Under the pieces are notes generated by a model that had not been told where the DNA came from, made no database searches, and saw only the letters and a list, made by a program, of their open reading frames with translations. A stretch of DNA of 64,000 bases from Cryptomeria japonica. Taxonomy: Eukaryota > Streptophyta > Pinopsida > Cupressales > Cupressaceae. The stretch lies in NCBI RefSeq assembly GCF_030272615.1, contig NC_081411.1:154902971-154966970 (forward strand), read 5' to 3'. Below are positions 11,169 to 22,783 of this stretch, one piece after another. The position numbers and the translations under genes were made by a program. Each line of letters starts with the position of its first letter. Within the stretch, counting starts at the first letter, position 1.

Positions 11169-12842
11169 CATTAATGGCTATTATGTTTCTCATCATTATG
11201 TGACATTGGTAGCTCATTTACTGGGGGCTCATTGTCATTCATGATGGTACAATTTCAAGTGCAATCATATTTTTTGAAGCAACATAATAGCCTAATTTCC
11301 TTGTTCCTATGGGGACGAGTGATTTCATACATCTCTTCTTTTTCTTATGTCCAAATCTCTTCCTAGAAGATTGTGTAAGTCCTTCTCATTGTCCTTATCC
11401 TTGGGAGGCAATGATCTTTCCTTATTTTTATCTAAGGATCCACTTTTTCCTATTTCGTGGATGGTGTGAACTTTATTACTTGATGTTATTCCTTGTAGGC
11501 ATTTGTTGTTTGTTCAAGGATTCTCTCTTACAAGAGGTGTAAGTCCTTGACTACAACCTCTTTTCACTTGGTAAAATACATCCATAATGAATTCACTCTC
11601 CCAATTGGGTTAAAAACAACGTCATCCTTCATTAAGAATCACTTTCACCTCGCAAAAGAAGGAAGTATTGCATTCTTATTCTCTTCTTTGTCTTATTGTA
11701 GAAGATGTTATATTTGTCTAAGACAATTTCTCTTAGGGATAGGTGTCTTTTGTACAAAGATCTCTTCTCCTCTAAGGATCTCCTTTACACATACTACAAG
11801 ATATCCCTTTTCAACTATCTTATCCTTGCTTAAAGAGTGCAAAACTCTCTTGCTTGGATCTATGACATTGTTGCATTTTTTTGGGGTATCTTCTTTTGTG
11901 ATGAAAGTAGGTATCCTTGTTCTACTTTTCTTATGACATAAGCATTACACTTTTTGAGCAATGGGTCATTCTCAGAACCAGAGCACAGACTCTTAGAGCA
12001 AGATGTCTCCATTTTTCTTTTATGCAAGGTGATTATTCTCGGAACTAGAGCACAGACTCTTAGAGCGAGATGTCACGCTTTTGTACTATACATATACAGG
12101 TTGTAGCATACTCGGGCATAGACTCCTATGAGATTCTTCTAACCTCCCTTACACACACATGCACGAGGTGGAGTGGAACTAGCGGCATAAGGCTAGACTT
12201 TCTCACTTTCCTCCCTTACATGGATCACCTAGACAGACTCTAGGGGCTAGTTTTCCATGTCCTTTTTCCCATGGATCACCTAGACAAGATCTAGGGGTGG
12301 GAAGTCCATGTTTTCTCTCTCACTATTCTTCTCATGGATCACCAATGTGTGTATTCATGCTTTTTTTCCTTTCTTTTCTTCTCTTTGCATTTTGTTTCCA
12401 TTTACATCCTTCATCTTGTGTTAGAGAACTCTCAAATCCTCACACTCGTTGTTTTGTTGGAATTGAGATTTAGTCCTCTTTCTTACCAAATGATTCTCCA
12501 TTACTTTGTGATCTCATATCAAATCTTCTTGTGAGCATTTGTCATCAATATTTCTTTAACAATTCGAAGTGGTAAACATGATACCCTGTTTCAACTCACT
12601 AAAATTAGCAAGCCGAAATAGGGGGGGGCATATAGCTACCCTCGAATTTTTATCACCTTCCTTAGTAAGCATTAGGTGATTTTGTGATCTAACGTGTGTT
12701 TTGTAGGGTGCGGTTCCTAACTGTGTACTGCAGATACCGCTGGGGGCTTCGTTCGACAGACTTATGGATATATCCTTTTTCAAATAATGTTTACTTTTCT
12801 GTACTTTAGCTTTCATATGCACGTAGTGTTCATATGACCGCT
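11169..12842 (+). other. Element C 3' non-coding region with local duplications
   Basis: T-rich DNA between the protease ORF and the PPT, with no supported gene. Two local duplications are visible. A segment with cagagcacagactcttagagc occurs at about 11979 and 12042. A segment catggatcacctagaca occurs at about 12220 and 12274, with a third partial copy near 12334. Short plus-strand frames here are low-complexity and I do not regard them as genes. Confidence 0.6.
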
Positions 12843-12857
12843 AAAGTGGGGGCTAAA
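12843..12857 (+). promoter_or_regulatory. Polypurine tract of element C
   Basis: The purine-rich sequence aaagtgggggctaaa lies directly before the TGTAGC start of the 3' LTR. This is the expected primer position for plus-strand DNA synthesis and fixes the element as plus-strand. Confidence 0.75.
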
Positions 12858-14153
12858 TGTAGCATCGTAAATTGTACGCTCTTGCTAGGGTGGTACAATT
12901 TCACACCTAGTTTAGCACCTGCCTTGGCGCATTTTGTATTTTGCATTGCATTTCCCCTTTAGCACTTAATTAATTAAATTAATTAGGTCTAAGGTCCTAT
13001 TTTATCATTTCCTACATCATAAAGTTGGGCCCTTTCATTAAAGTGTGCCCTTTTCATTTTATTCCTCCTATACATTATTTAATCAAAAACCCTAATTAGG
13101 TCCTATTTTGAACTTGGGGGCTTGATTTCAGGGATCAAAGCATCTCGAAATCACCTGTAACTTCGGGATTCTCTCTAAAATCATCATATCTGACGGCCCT
13201 AAAAATTTGGTGAAAAGTTGTCGGGACCATGGCGCCCGGTGCACATGGTCCCGGACATTTTTCCTGAAATTTTGGGAGCACGATCCAATCATAAAATAAA
13301 GCTTAACCCCAAGAAATTGGCGGGATATTCAATCTCTAGGTTGGCCAAAATATGAATTTTCGATCTAGGGTTTCCTATATAAGAACTCTCTTTCTTCATT
13401 GGAAAGGATCTGGATTTTGGTTTTTCAAGGACCTTCTATGCAGCGAAAGAGAAGATCTTTGAAGACTTCAACAACATTCAACATCCATCCATCAAGCATT
13501 TATCAATTTCATTCATCCATTTAGGGCTTGGAAGACATTGAAGAACAATAGGAGATTACCGACTGAAGATTGGCTTGTACTCCTCCCTTGAGGGTTGGGT
13601 ATGATTTTATGTTGTTTTCATGTCTTTGCATAAGCTTCAAATATCCTTTATTCATGCTTTAGATCACTTTTCATCTTGATTTAGAGCATTTACATTATCA
13701 TTTACAAGCAATTAGGGTTTACTTTCTAGGTTGCTCTAGTTTGCTTTCTTGCATTTAAGGACCTTGCACACACACTAGGTCTGCACACACAATACATTTT
13801 ACAATACAACTTGGCTATTCGTGGAGGTGGAAATCACCAAAGTGGGGGTTTGACTAAGGCAAAACCCTATATAGCCACCCACAACACCTTTTCAGATATA
13901 AGTGCAGGTTTCGGGACTCGGACGAGGCCGCAAGTTGCAGATTCGGGAGAAGCAGACTGAGACCGACCTTCCCACCAAATTTTAGAGCAAAAGACCAGGA
14001 CAGGGGCGTGGGCGCCCTGGTCCTTTTGTCAGACAGCAACTTTCAGCAACTTTTTGACAGCTTTTCAGGTTGCAAGAACAGTAGTTTCAGGAGTAGAATC
14101 AGGACAGTGGCGCCCGCGCCCCTGTCCCGAACATTTTCAGTCAAATTTTAACT
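12858..14153 (+). repeat. Element C 3' LTR
   Basis: Matches 6130-7456 almost base for base with scattered single changes, and lacks one copy of the GC-rich unit. TATA box at 13376-13383 and hairpin at 13222-13253 are both retained. The right flank (14154 on) resumes the LTR of element A. Confidence 0.9.
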
Positions 14154-14225
14154 CCGGCTAAACTATTTTATTCCAGTATAACACTGATTCACCCCCCCCC
14201 CCCTCAGTGCAATTGGTTTCCAACA
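14154..14225 (+). repeat. Element A 3' LTR, right part
   Basis: Continues the LTR cut at 6129. The sequence aacactgattcaccc followed by a run of 12 C (14192-14203) and ctcagtgc is the usual 3' end of this copia-like LTR class; compare ctaattcacc at 38154-38163 in element B. The end at about 14225 (..ccaaca) is my estimate. Confidence 0.5.
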
Positions 14226-15050
14226 ATTTCACTATTTGTGACTTGTTAACCTAAAATCTATCAATTTCTATATCTTAAACACATTAACAAAATCTGGAAA
14301 TTCATTCGATAACCTAGTTGAACATATAACTAGTGAAAAATTTAAAATTCTACTTCAGCGCCACTGTAATTGTCACACCCAAGTAGGTTTCATTACTTAC
14401 AAGACAAGGCAATAAAATCAAAAGTGTTATGCCAAATATTCATCTCAAGGCAAAAGAGCAATGTTATATTACTGCAATATCACGTATACAAAGTGCGACA
14501 AAAAACATGACTATGGGAACTTGTGAGTATCTCCATTAGGGCTATGAACACCTACTGGCAATGGAGCAATATTTAAGATTATACAGTCTACAACCTTGTC
14601 AGAGCTCTAAAAGCTTGCTGGTAGCGAGCCTTTATTTGGGATGATTTTGAATTTAGAATAATCCATGTAACTAGTCATTTAGGATGCTAAGGATCTTTAG
14701 TGAACACAAGAGAAGGAATTAACTCATTTGCACACACATGGGAAAAAGAAGATCAAAGTTTCAAGAACCAATGCGGAAGTTTTCTGCGTCTCCATTTGTA
14801 AATCCTAGTCACTAAGTGTGTTAATTTGGATGTTCCAAGGGACCTTAAGGATTGATTGACCACTTATCTATGAATTTTTTTGTACCTCCTATTCAATTGG
14901 TGTATTAGAAAATGCTAAACAAACATTTTCATCCTTGTTTGAATAGGAAATGCATCTTCATCATGCATATTGCATTAACATAGTTCATGTCAAAAATTCA
15001 TTATCTCTGCATGCATTCTACATATCATCATGTCATACAGGTCTGCACAT
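14226..15050. other. Unassigned spacer
   Basis: No gene, LTR pair or recognisable motif seen. AT-rich; it may be the truncated left side of element E1 or older repeat DNA. Confidence 0.4.
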
Positions 15051-15420
15051 TGGGGGATAGCTGAAAAAATCCTTAAAATCATAAAAAGTCTTGCAAAAAT
15101 CCAAAAAACATTGGAAAAACTTTCAAAATCCAAAAACATTGGAAAAACTTTCAAAAATCCAAAAAACATTGGAAAAACTTTCAAAAAAATCCAAAAACAG
15201 TGAAAAGCATGAAAATCTAAAAACATTGAAAAGCAGAAAAATCAATCAAAAATATTCATATAATGTCCTGAAAAAATCAACCAAAAACATTGAAAAAATA
15301 AAAAGCAAAAAATCAACCAAAAACATTCAAATATCAATCCACAAAATCCAAAAACATAAAAAAAAGCTCTTCGAAAAGAACTAAAAATTGAAAAATCAAT
15401 CAAAAAACTTGCAATAAAAT
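15051..15420 (+). repeat. A-rich tandem repeat, aaaaatccaaaaacattggaaaaactttc type
   Basis: Tandem array with a unit of roughly 30 bases containing ccaaaaacattg. It is clear at 15095-15190 and becomes degenerate to 15420. It lies in the long non-coding 3' region of the Tat-like element E1. The open frames over it on both strands (Lys/Asn-rich plus, Phe-rich minus) result from the repeat and are not genes. Confidence 0.75.
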
Positions 15421-16259
15421 GTCTCGCAAGAAACAAATACGCTAGCGGATATCCAGCAAACACTTCGCATGAAGTTAACAAAGGATATGACTATCCAGTC
15501 AAACATCTACTATCAACTGATCAAGCTGCCTTATCAATCTATCATATCCATATCAAGTGATCATTATCTTGTCTTAAATAGAAGAGGATACACTCGAAAT
15601 CATACAGGTCAGTCTTAAATGAGGTCCACAATTTTTTGAGATCAGACATCATCAACAATCACATCAAGCAGTTGAGAACGAAGGCACAAGGTCAATATAG
15701 TTGCTGAATTTTATCCGGGTCAGTCTTTATCTTTTATCATTTTGTGACAGATCATGTTCCTATGCTACTCAAGGATGTCCACAAGTGACTAGAGGAGCCA
15801 TGATGGGCATCATCTTTTTCTTTATTTTTTGTTTGTGGTGTGAATCAATGAAGTTATAGGGAAATTTCTCTAGTGGGTGTTTGCGATAGGAGCATTCAGC
15901 TAATGAATGTCACACATACCTCGACCCCTAGTGTATTTCCTAGAATGGAGGGGTCCACTCCTTGTCTACTATGTGTTTGTTTCTTCAATGAGATATCTTT
16001 ACATCTTGGTTCCTTATACCCTGATGTGCTAAGCTTCATTGTTTAATAATAAGGCTAAGTGATGAATATATATTGCACAATAAATAATGACACAGGTTCA
16101 TGATTCAATCATTCTCATTCTCATCTCATATGTTTATTGATAGTTTGCTGACTTCTCATCTTCTTTCTAAATAATTTTCTTTTCTAACAGTATTCTTTCG
16201 TCAATCTCTTCTTTCTTTCATCTTACTAACATTTCTTCAACATACATTCGAGTTAAAAG

Positions 16260-16560
16260 AATATTCTGACATTATCATACAAAAACAAAAGTTGCATCCA
16301 TATACTTAAAATTGCATCCATATAGTTTTAAGTTACATTCATATAGTTTTAAATTGCATTCAATAACCATTACATTCATAGGCATCATTCATGTTAATCA
16401 TATAAAAAGAATCAAACCATTCATTAATCATTATATCATAAATCATGTAAAAAATCATTCATAAATCATATAGACATGCATTGCATAACTCATAACATCA
16501 TATAACATACATAGAAAACAAGGCATAATAGATCGCTGTCAAAAAACTGCATATCATATA
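16260..16560. repeat. AT-rich catata/cattca degenerate repeat in E1
   Basis: Short imperfect repeats of ttgcatccatata, aatcatataa and cattcat. A much longer stretch of the same character lies in E2 at 48990-50130, so it marks the same part of both elements. No gene is supported. Confidence 0.6.
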
Positions 16561-16639
16561 TATAACTCAAAAATGATAATGTGTCCAAATACAATAATCA
16601 TAAACAATCTTGAAGGCTCAGATAACATGATCTAAATGT

Positions 16640-18420
16640 CTCAATCGATACCGCCTCTGTCAACAGGTGGATCCTACCCACTAGATCCTATGCTAGAATA
16701 TCAAGGTGGACCCATGACTCCTCCACTACTAGTCCAGCGAGAGGTAGACCAATTCGATCTTCTCCCCATAAAGGCACTAAAACTAGGCTCCCTCTGACCC
16801 TTAGGAGTAGCTCTCTCATAATCCTGTCGATAATAAATAGCCTCTTGTGTAGCAACAAAATATCTAGCTGCCTAGCTACGTGCCTCTATCACCAGTCCAA
16901 ATAACTGATCATATGCATCCATGATGATTTGAGCTCTCTTGACCGCCTCATCTCTCTACCTTTGGAGATGATCCCTCTCAGTCTCTAGTGCACTGTAGTC
17001 TTTGTGGTATGCCTCTCGCTCAACATCTCATCTGGTGACCTCATCCTCTAGACTCTGAATCCGCGATCTAAGAATCTGCGGATCATCCTCATCTCCATCA
17101 ACACCCTATCCTCCTCCCCCCTCTGCAGTAGGAACATCCTCTAGCTCTAGCATATCATCATCATCCCTGTCCTCACTGTTTGATGAATCTGAAGAATCAT
17201 CATCATCCCCGCTGCTCATAGACTCGGTGTCTCCACCAATGTCTACGTCCTCATCTCCTCCACACTCTCCTCCTCCTCCCTCCTCTCCTTTGTCATCTCC
17301 CCTCATCTCCCCCATGTCGATCCTTAGTCATTGTCTAGGATGTTGTATTTGTTGTGCTGTGATTGGAATAGTTGGATCAGTTAGTGGAATAGGCCTATGT
17401 CTAGCCCACCATGCATCATACTCAGGAGTAGTCCCTGGATCTATTGCACTTACACTCCAACCCCACTGTAATGCCTGGAGAGCATCAAACTCAACAGTCG
17501 CCACATGTGGTTGTATGCATACACCCTAATTAGAAACCTCACGAGAAACATGAGAAAAGTACGTTGTAACACCTGTATCTCTCCAAACTATCTAAGTACC
17601 CATCCTAGAAGAGACATCTCAATAATCCTCTATCTCAATGGTCCTCCCAATAAGATATCTCTGCTGTCTGTAGAAAGGCAAGTGTTGTGCATCATCTACC
17701 CAACTGGGGTAATCTAAATATGGTCTCCAAATGAAATGCTTCAAGATATCAAGCTGATATCGCCAGTACAAGATATTACCTGAACCCGTTTGTCTAATAC
17801 TAGGTGTGTATCTAAACACATAAGGCTCTCCAGGCTGCAAGTCAACATGAATAACTGGTCTCGAGATAGAAATTTTCTCCCACACCCAAGTCTGGAGCAA
17901 TGTCACACCACAATTGATAGATCGGTATCCTAGGTATACAATGTTGTGCATCTGATAATAAACCATGGCTAAAAGATAGGGACCCGAAGCATATACTAGA
18001 CGATGAACAATCATATCATGGAGCACTCTGCCCCATCCAATTGGAAATCCATGACCTCGTCTGTCAGGAATCAACAAACCACCTACGATAATGCATAATA
18101 CTATAGTAAGATAATCCCAGTTCAAGCAAGCCCAAGGGATATCATAATGTCCATTGATCTGTAAATCTTGCTCCTCACACTCAAAAAGAGCACATAGTCC
18201 AGCAATGCCATTGTCATGATCATATACAACTCTCGCACCATGAATGGGAATATGTAGTATACGCCAAACATCCTCTAAGGTAATGGATGTCTCACCAGTA
18301 GGAAGATGAAAGGAACATGTCTCAGAATGCCAACTAATGCTGTAATCAAGGCCCCGTTGGTCATAATCTCTGAAAAATGTAAAACATGATATAAACCTAC
18401 ATGTCAGAGAGGTGCAATCT
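16640..18420 (-). pseudogene. E1 antisense ORF: plant mobile domain protein
   Basis: Runs opposite to the element's LTR direction. From about 18400 down to 17619 the translation matches the plant mobile domain (PMD): HVGLYHVL, then TFHLP-like CSFHLPTGETSITLEDVWR followed by ILHIPIHG, then GWGRVLHDM and a C-terminal YRQQRYLIGR. The open part is 18125-17619; upstream there is a stop and one frameshift near 18320. Downstream (17315-17106) it encodes a strongly acidic tail of Asp/Glu/Ser, then coiled-coil sequence with stops to about 16640. PMD proteins are found as retrotransposon extra ORFs and as domesticated host genes; here it is clearly a retrotransposon passenger. Confidence 0.75.
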
Positions 18421-18559
18421 GCTCATCAAGTAAATCAACTCGAAGATCAAGTCCACTGGATATTCTCTATCGGCTGTCTAACACTCCAATATTATCCTGC
18501 ACAAAGAAAATATTTAAAATGTCAGATATTGGATAAAGCAAAACCAACAAAAAGTTATC

Positions 18560-18800
18560 AAACGCATGAGAAAAAAACTTCAATTACCAACGAATGCGTA
18601 AAGTTAAATACTTATGCATAACATTTAACATTATTTCAGTACAATTAAAACAAATGCATAGCATTTACAACTAATGCGTGAACAGACAACTAAATGCATC
18701 ACACTAAGCAGCAATGCATGACACTTAAGCTTTTGTGGTACATTTAGAGCACTTGCGTGACACTTAGTACTAATTTGTTAAAACCGACAGGCGTATGCGT
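18560..18800. repeat. Degenerate minisatellite, aatgcrtgacact type
   Basis: About ten imperfect copies of a motif containing (a)atgcgt or atgcat followed by gacactta or similar, spaced about 25-30 bp. It lies just beyond the 5' end of the antisense PMD ORF. E2 has an analogous atgcgcta array at the same relative place (53290-53530). Confidence 0.6.
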
Positions 18801-19333
18801 GAAGAATAAAAATTAGCTCTTTGGAATTTTTTTGAAAAAATTGCAAAATAAGAGGCAAAAATTTGGAAAAATACCATGCCGCCAGTCCTCAGAGGTCTCT
18901 AATAAGAACGTACTTGGTCAAACAAGTGCACTCGTGCCCTATAGCCAGCCATGATGATCAAACACTGGCAAGAAAGCAAAAAACTCGCAAGGATTTCTAA
19001 GAACTCACCACAATGGAAATGAGTAAATGAAAAGCTACAATATCTATTTATAGCTCAAAAGTAGGGTTTTTTTTTTCCACTCGGACTCCCGTGGTCCCCG
19101 TCAACTTCAAACAACTTGTAGGCTACTCAAACGATCTCAAAAATGCATGAAACTTCACACGATTTCTCATTATACCGGTATCGAAAATATGGTCTCAATT
19201 TCTGAATTTTTCGACCACCTTTTCCAAGGGGGCATATTTACACTATACAGTGGTACCAAGGCATATTGGGGCAATTTTTTTTCCGTTTTCTTTGAAACAA
19301 CATCGTTTCGACATTGTTTCAAAAAGAGACAAA

Positions 19334-20151
19334 TGTAGACATGTAAAAAATGTCTCATTAATCATGTACTAATTATTCGTCCAAATGATTAAATAATTAT
19401 TTAATTAAATTAATTAATCTTATTCTTCTAAATTCATATTTCTTCATCATCTTACTTATTATTCCAATTTCAATTCTATCATCATTTAATCATTTAAACC
19501 ATTTTCTAATGTTAATTAAATATTAATTATTTAATTAATTATGATTATTAATCCCTGAGTTTAAATACTTTATTATTTAAATAAATTCATTTTCAATTTC
19601 TATCTCTAATCATCTAATCATTCAACCCTTTTCTAAATATTAATTAGATATTTATTATTTAATTCCTTGTGATTTTAATCCTTTAATTTAAATAATCTTT
19701 ATTATTTAATTAAATTCCATTTCTAAATAATTAAATAGTTTCTTTAAATTATTTAATTAACTAATTTATTCTTCTAATTTCATTTAATTAACTAATCATT
19801 TCCTCTAATTCAAATTCCAAATCAATTCTCTCCAATAATCTATAAATTGAGCATTCGGTCTCCATTTCCAATCCTTTGACAATTACTCTAAATCATGAAC
19901 TTTGAATCTTTGTGTCACTTGTAGGTTGTCACCACAATATCAGAGAGCCACCATACCAAAAAAAGGAGAAGAGCAATGGAAGCTATATGAAGTATTGGAA
20001 TAGGGGTAATTAATTGATTTTAATTATATTCCTATTTCTTGCTTCTGTGTTATTCTATTGTTTGTTTGTTTGAATTCTAATTAGGATAGGAATTCATGAT
20101 TTCCTTTTCATTCCTAGTTTACTTTACATTGATGATTTTTTACATGCGACA
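19334..20151 (+). repeat. E1 3' LTR
   Basis: Starts TGTAGACATGT after a purine tract and ends ACATGCGACA, close to an inverted match of the start. It is AT-rich with many taattaaat runs. A TATA-like tataaatt lies at 19841-19848. The start resembles the TGTAGACACC starts of the E2 and F LTRs, so the three belong to related families. Without the 5' partner, the end is inferred from the inverted termini. Confidence 0.65.
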
Positions 20152-20212
20152 CCCACTCTTGTGATTCAAATTCTTCCCACAAACAATACATATATGAAGA
20201 GAAAAAACATGT

Positions 20213-20899
20213 CATTTATCTCATATAAATTACTAGTGAACTTGCATTTGAACTCATAAATGAGTGCATGTCACTTGATCCTGCAACTGTACAACAATCT
20301 AAATAGTTTTCAATGCTAGATTCATTGATCAACCAAAAATATCTATGAACCATTGACGCACCTGGATTACCTGTACCCATCATATTGTTACACCATCGCA
20401 CAATTGTTTCTGCATCTATCAACTCAACACCACCTTCGTACTCCAATTCTTCTCTAGCTAGGGCTCTTTTTACACATGCTCCTGCACCATCATACTCTCC
20501 CTTACCATGTTCAGCCACATTGAAATTTCAAAAATGTTGTACACCGCTTGTCATATGCATCCTTCTCAACCAATAAAACATCCTTGCATTCTTGAATTGT
20601 GCGGTGCAATTATCTAACCATATTAAGTGTTGGTTGTATTGTATGTTTCTCTCCTTTAAATTATCATAGAAAACTTTAAAGCATCCTTGTACAAACTTTG
20701 ATGAATGAGTGCGATCATCACTCATGTAGAAGTGATACTCTCTTACAACCTTTCTATCCTCATGTTGTTCATCAAAACTGACTAACCCAAGTACACCTGT
20801 AATTGATCTATGAAGTAGCCAATTCAATCTATGAAGAACCTCAGGGCTTGGACAACATGACAAGGATATGAATCCTTCTACTCTTCAAGCTCTGCAAAA
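20213..20899 (-). pseudogene. Transposase-like protein fragment
   Basis: A single minus-strand frame runs from about 20896 down to 20216 with one in-frame TGA at 20528-20530. Notable motifs are MSDDRTHSSKF, LIWLDNCTAQFKNARMFYW and HGKGEYDGAGACVKRAL. I associate this D-x-C...QFKN...HGKG-DG-G pattern with uncharacterised transposase-like proteins in diverse eukaryotes, but cannot name the family. The stop falls where the HGKG region would normally be preceded by an aromatic residue, so a Trp-to-stop change is likely. Upstream (20905 on) the frame hits a stop just after a tttgcag sequence that could be an old splice acceptor. The first 45 codons lie inside the X repeat; the rest is outside it. 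Confidence 0.5.
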
Positions 20900-22337
20900 C
20901 CTAGGCGGGTATACCTTTGATGCTTAAAATTAAACCTATTACACACCTATGACATCATCAATAGAAACATATAGATCTCACAAGGCTTAACAACTAGGAA
21001 GTTATTGTAGATGGGCTAGATCCACATTGACATCTCAACTAAGTTGAAGCATGAGATGGATGAAACATTCCCACAGAACATAAAATAAAGATAGATATTC
21101 TGATTTGATTTTAAATCTCTGAGAAAACCCCAAAATCTACAAGATCAGTGCCTTATCCAAGGACAACAAAGTCATACATCAGACTACAAATGAAAACACT
21201 CATTGCAAATCCATCTTCATCATGAAATATTCTTGAATTAATGCCTTGCATAAATGCATTACTAAGCTTCTCCACAAAAAATATCAGATCCAGAAACATG
21301 AACTCTATTTTATTAATGTTTTCTCACAGAGTTTAAAATCTTCCTTGAAGATTAACTACAAACAATCATTACACTCACAGACACAACTGATCATGACAAA
21401 CTTGATCCTCCTTAAGAATCAGATTTGAATAAAATGAAGATACATTTAAGAGAAAAATTATGTACGCATTTTTTCATGCCTTACACAAGAACCTGCAACA
21501 GATAGCACCTATAGCATGAATCATACTCTATTTTATGGAAAAGGACATTGCACTGTACAATTTTGAAGAGAACTCAAAATTGGAAGCCATGAAATCTAGA
21601 GCACATCCTCCAAAATTCTTGAACCCTTACAATGAGAAAAAAATGAGAATAAGAAGGAGAGGGAAAAAAATCAGGTCCGCAACTAAATTTGCCAAGTGTC
21701 TCTTTTCCAACTGAATTTCATTTCCTTTCCCTTTCCCATGGAAACCGCTCTCAAATTATCCCAAATCTGTTAAAATTAACTACATGATTCAATTCCTTAT
21801 CCCGAGAGATTTTTGGTGATATATAATACTTGGTAGTTTGGGCAAAAATAAGCCTCTGGGCGAATTAATCCTTAATATGTGCACATCATTTAAATTTTTC
21901 AATTTTTTATATAGTCTGCACTATATATTTAACTTTGATTTTAATTTTGATTTTGGCATGACGCCCTGCCATGTGGCAACCTTTGATTCATTGATAGGGT
22001 CCACTGGGCACCACCTCAGATGACACCTCATCAATCTACCACGTGTCTGCCTCATCACCCCCACTGGGCTGCTTGCTTGTCACCACCTCATCACCACCTC
22101 AGTGGGACCCGCGAGTTGGACCTCCACCTGAACCTACCACCTGTGCACCATGTCATCTTTCACTATTTTACAATGGGTAACGTGCATGCATGTTTCCTTC
22201 ACGAATCCACGTGCACCGTCAAATCTAGCTGAACTTGCATGGTCTTTAACCTCCATTTTTCCGCCTGAGCTTTTTGCCATTTCTCGAAGGGTATTCTTCG
22301 AGCATCTTCCCTTCGTGAATCAACACGCACCGTAGAT

Positions 22338-22342
22338 ATTCT
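22338..22342. other. Empty site corresponding to element B insertion
   Basis: The left copy reads gatattctctaaacct without a break. The right copy reads gatattct, then element B, then cttctctgaacct. The 5-base duplication around B is attct (37045-37049) and cttct (46252-46256), one mismatch. Confidence 0.8.
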
Positions 22343-22783
22343 CTAAACCTACTCAATTTTTAACCCATCTATTGTCTGCAGAACTCACCTACCTCGAGAA
22401 CCGTGCCTACGTGGGGTCCACCTGGGTGCCACTCGGCCTCCTTGGTCACCTCAGGAAGCATGCCCATGCGCATGGGGTCTGCTTGGGCCAAGTCAACACC
22501 ATCCATCAGAAGCCTCTTGAGACTTTGGCACTATGAAAGGGTGGAGATTTATATTTAAACACTAAAATATGCCTTCGCCCAGCGAATGTGGGATAAATGC
22601 TTAGCCTGGAACTGTGCATTTTTTGCAAGTTTTAATGGCACCTTTGACTGAACACATGAGATGAAGGCTTTAACACCTCTTTGAAATTGCATCAATTTGA
22701 AAACTTATTTAACATCACATAGAAGGAGGACTGCAATTTCACCATTTGCATTCACTGGAGTTTTTGAAATCTTTTTCAAACAC

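Larger units (their letters stand above)
6130..14153 (+). mobile_element. Element C: non-autonomous Ty3/gypsy LTR element
   Basis: Bounded by two highly similar direct LTRs (6130-7456 and 12858-14153), both starting TGTAGC. A PPT-like stretch (aaagtgggggctaaa) sits directly before the 3' LTR. The interior holds a 623-codon repetitive ORF, then a retropepsin with a G-patch-like tail, then about 1.7 kb of T-rich non-coding DNA. No RT, RNase H or integrase is visible, so it would need proteins from a relative. It sits inside the 3' LTR of element A, making it the younger insertion. I could not identify a clean target-site duplication or a recognisable primer site after 7456. Confidence 0.85.
14226..20151 (+). 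mobile_element. Element E1: truncated Tat-like Ty3/gypsy element
   Basis: 3' part of a large plus-strand Ty3/gypsy element. Visible parts are a long AT-rich non-coding stretch, an antisense ORF with a plant mobile domain, a purine tract (aaaaagagacaaa, 19321-19333) and a 3' LTR (19334-20151). No gag, pol or 5' LTR is seen, so it is 5'-truncated or deleted; the left limit is uncertain. The layout (long spacer and antisense extra ORF before the 3' LTR) matches what I recall being described for the Tat lineage. Confidence 0.65.

Noticed and set aside
11309-12534. Three short plus frames after the element C protease as RT remnants
   Set aside because: T-rich low-complexity translation with no RT, RNase H or integrase motif.
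15091-15481. Lys/Asn-rich plus frame and Phe-rich minus frames
   Set aside because: Both arise from the A-rich tandem repeat; no start context or motif.
17227-17717. Plus-strand frames of 100 and 70 codons over the PMD region of E1
   Set aside because: Shadows of the acidic tail and PMD coding strand on the minus strand.
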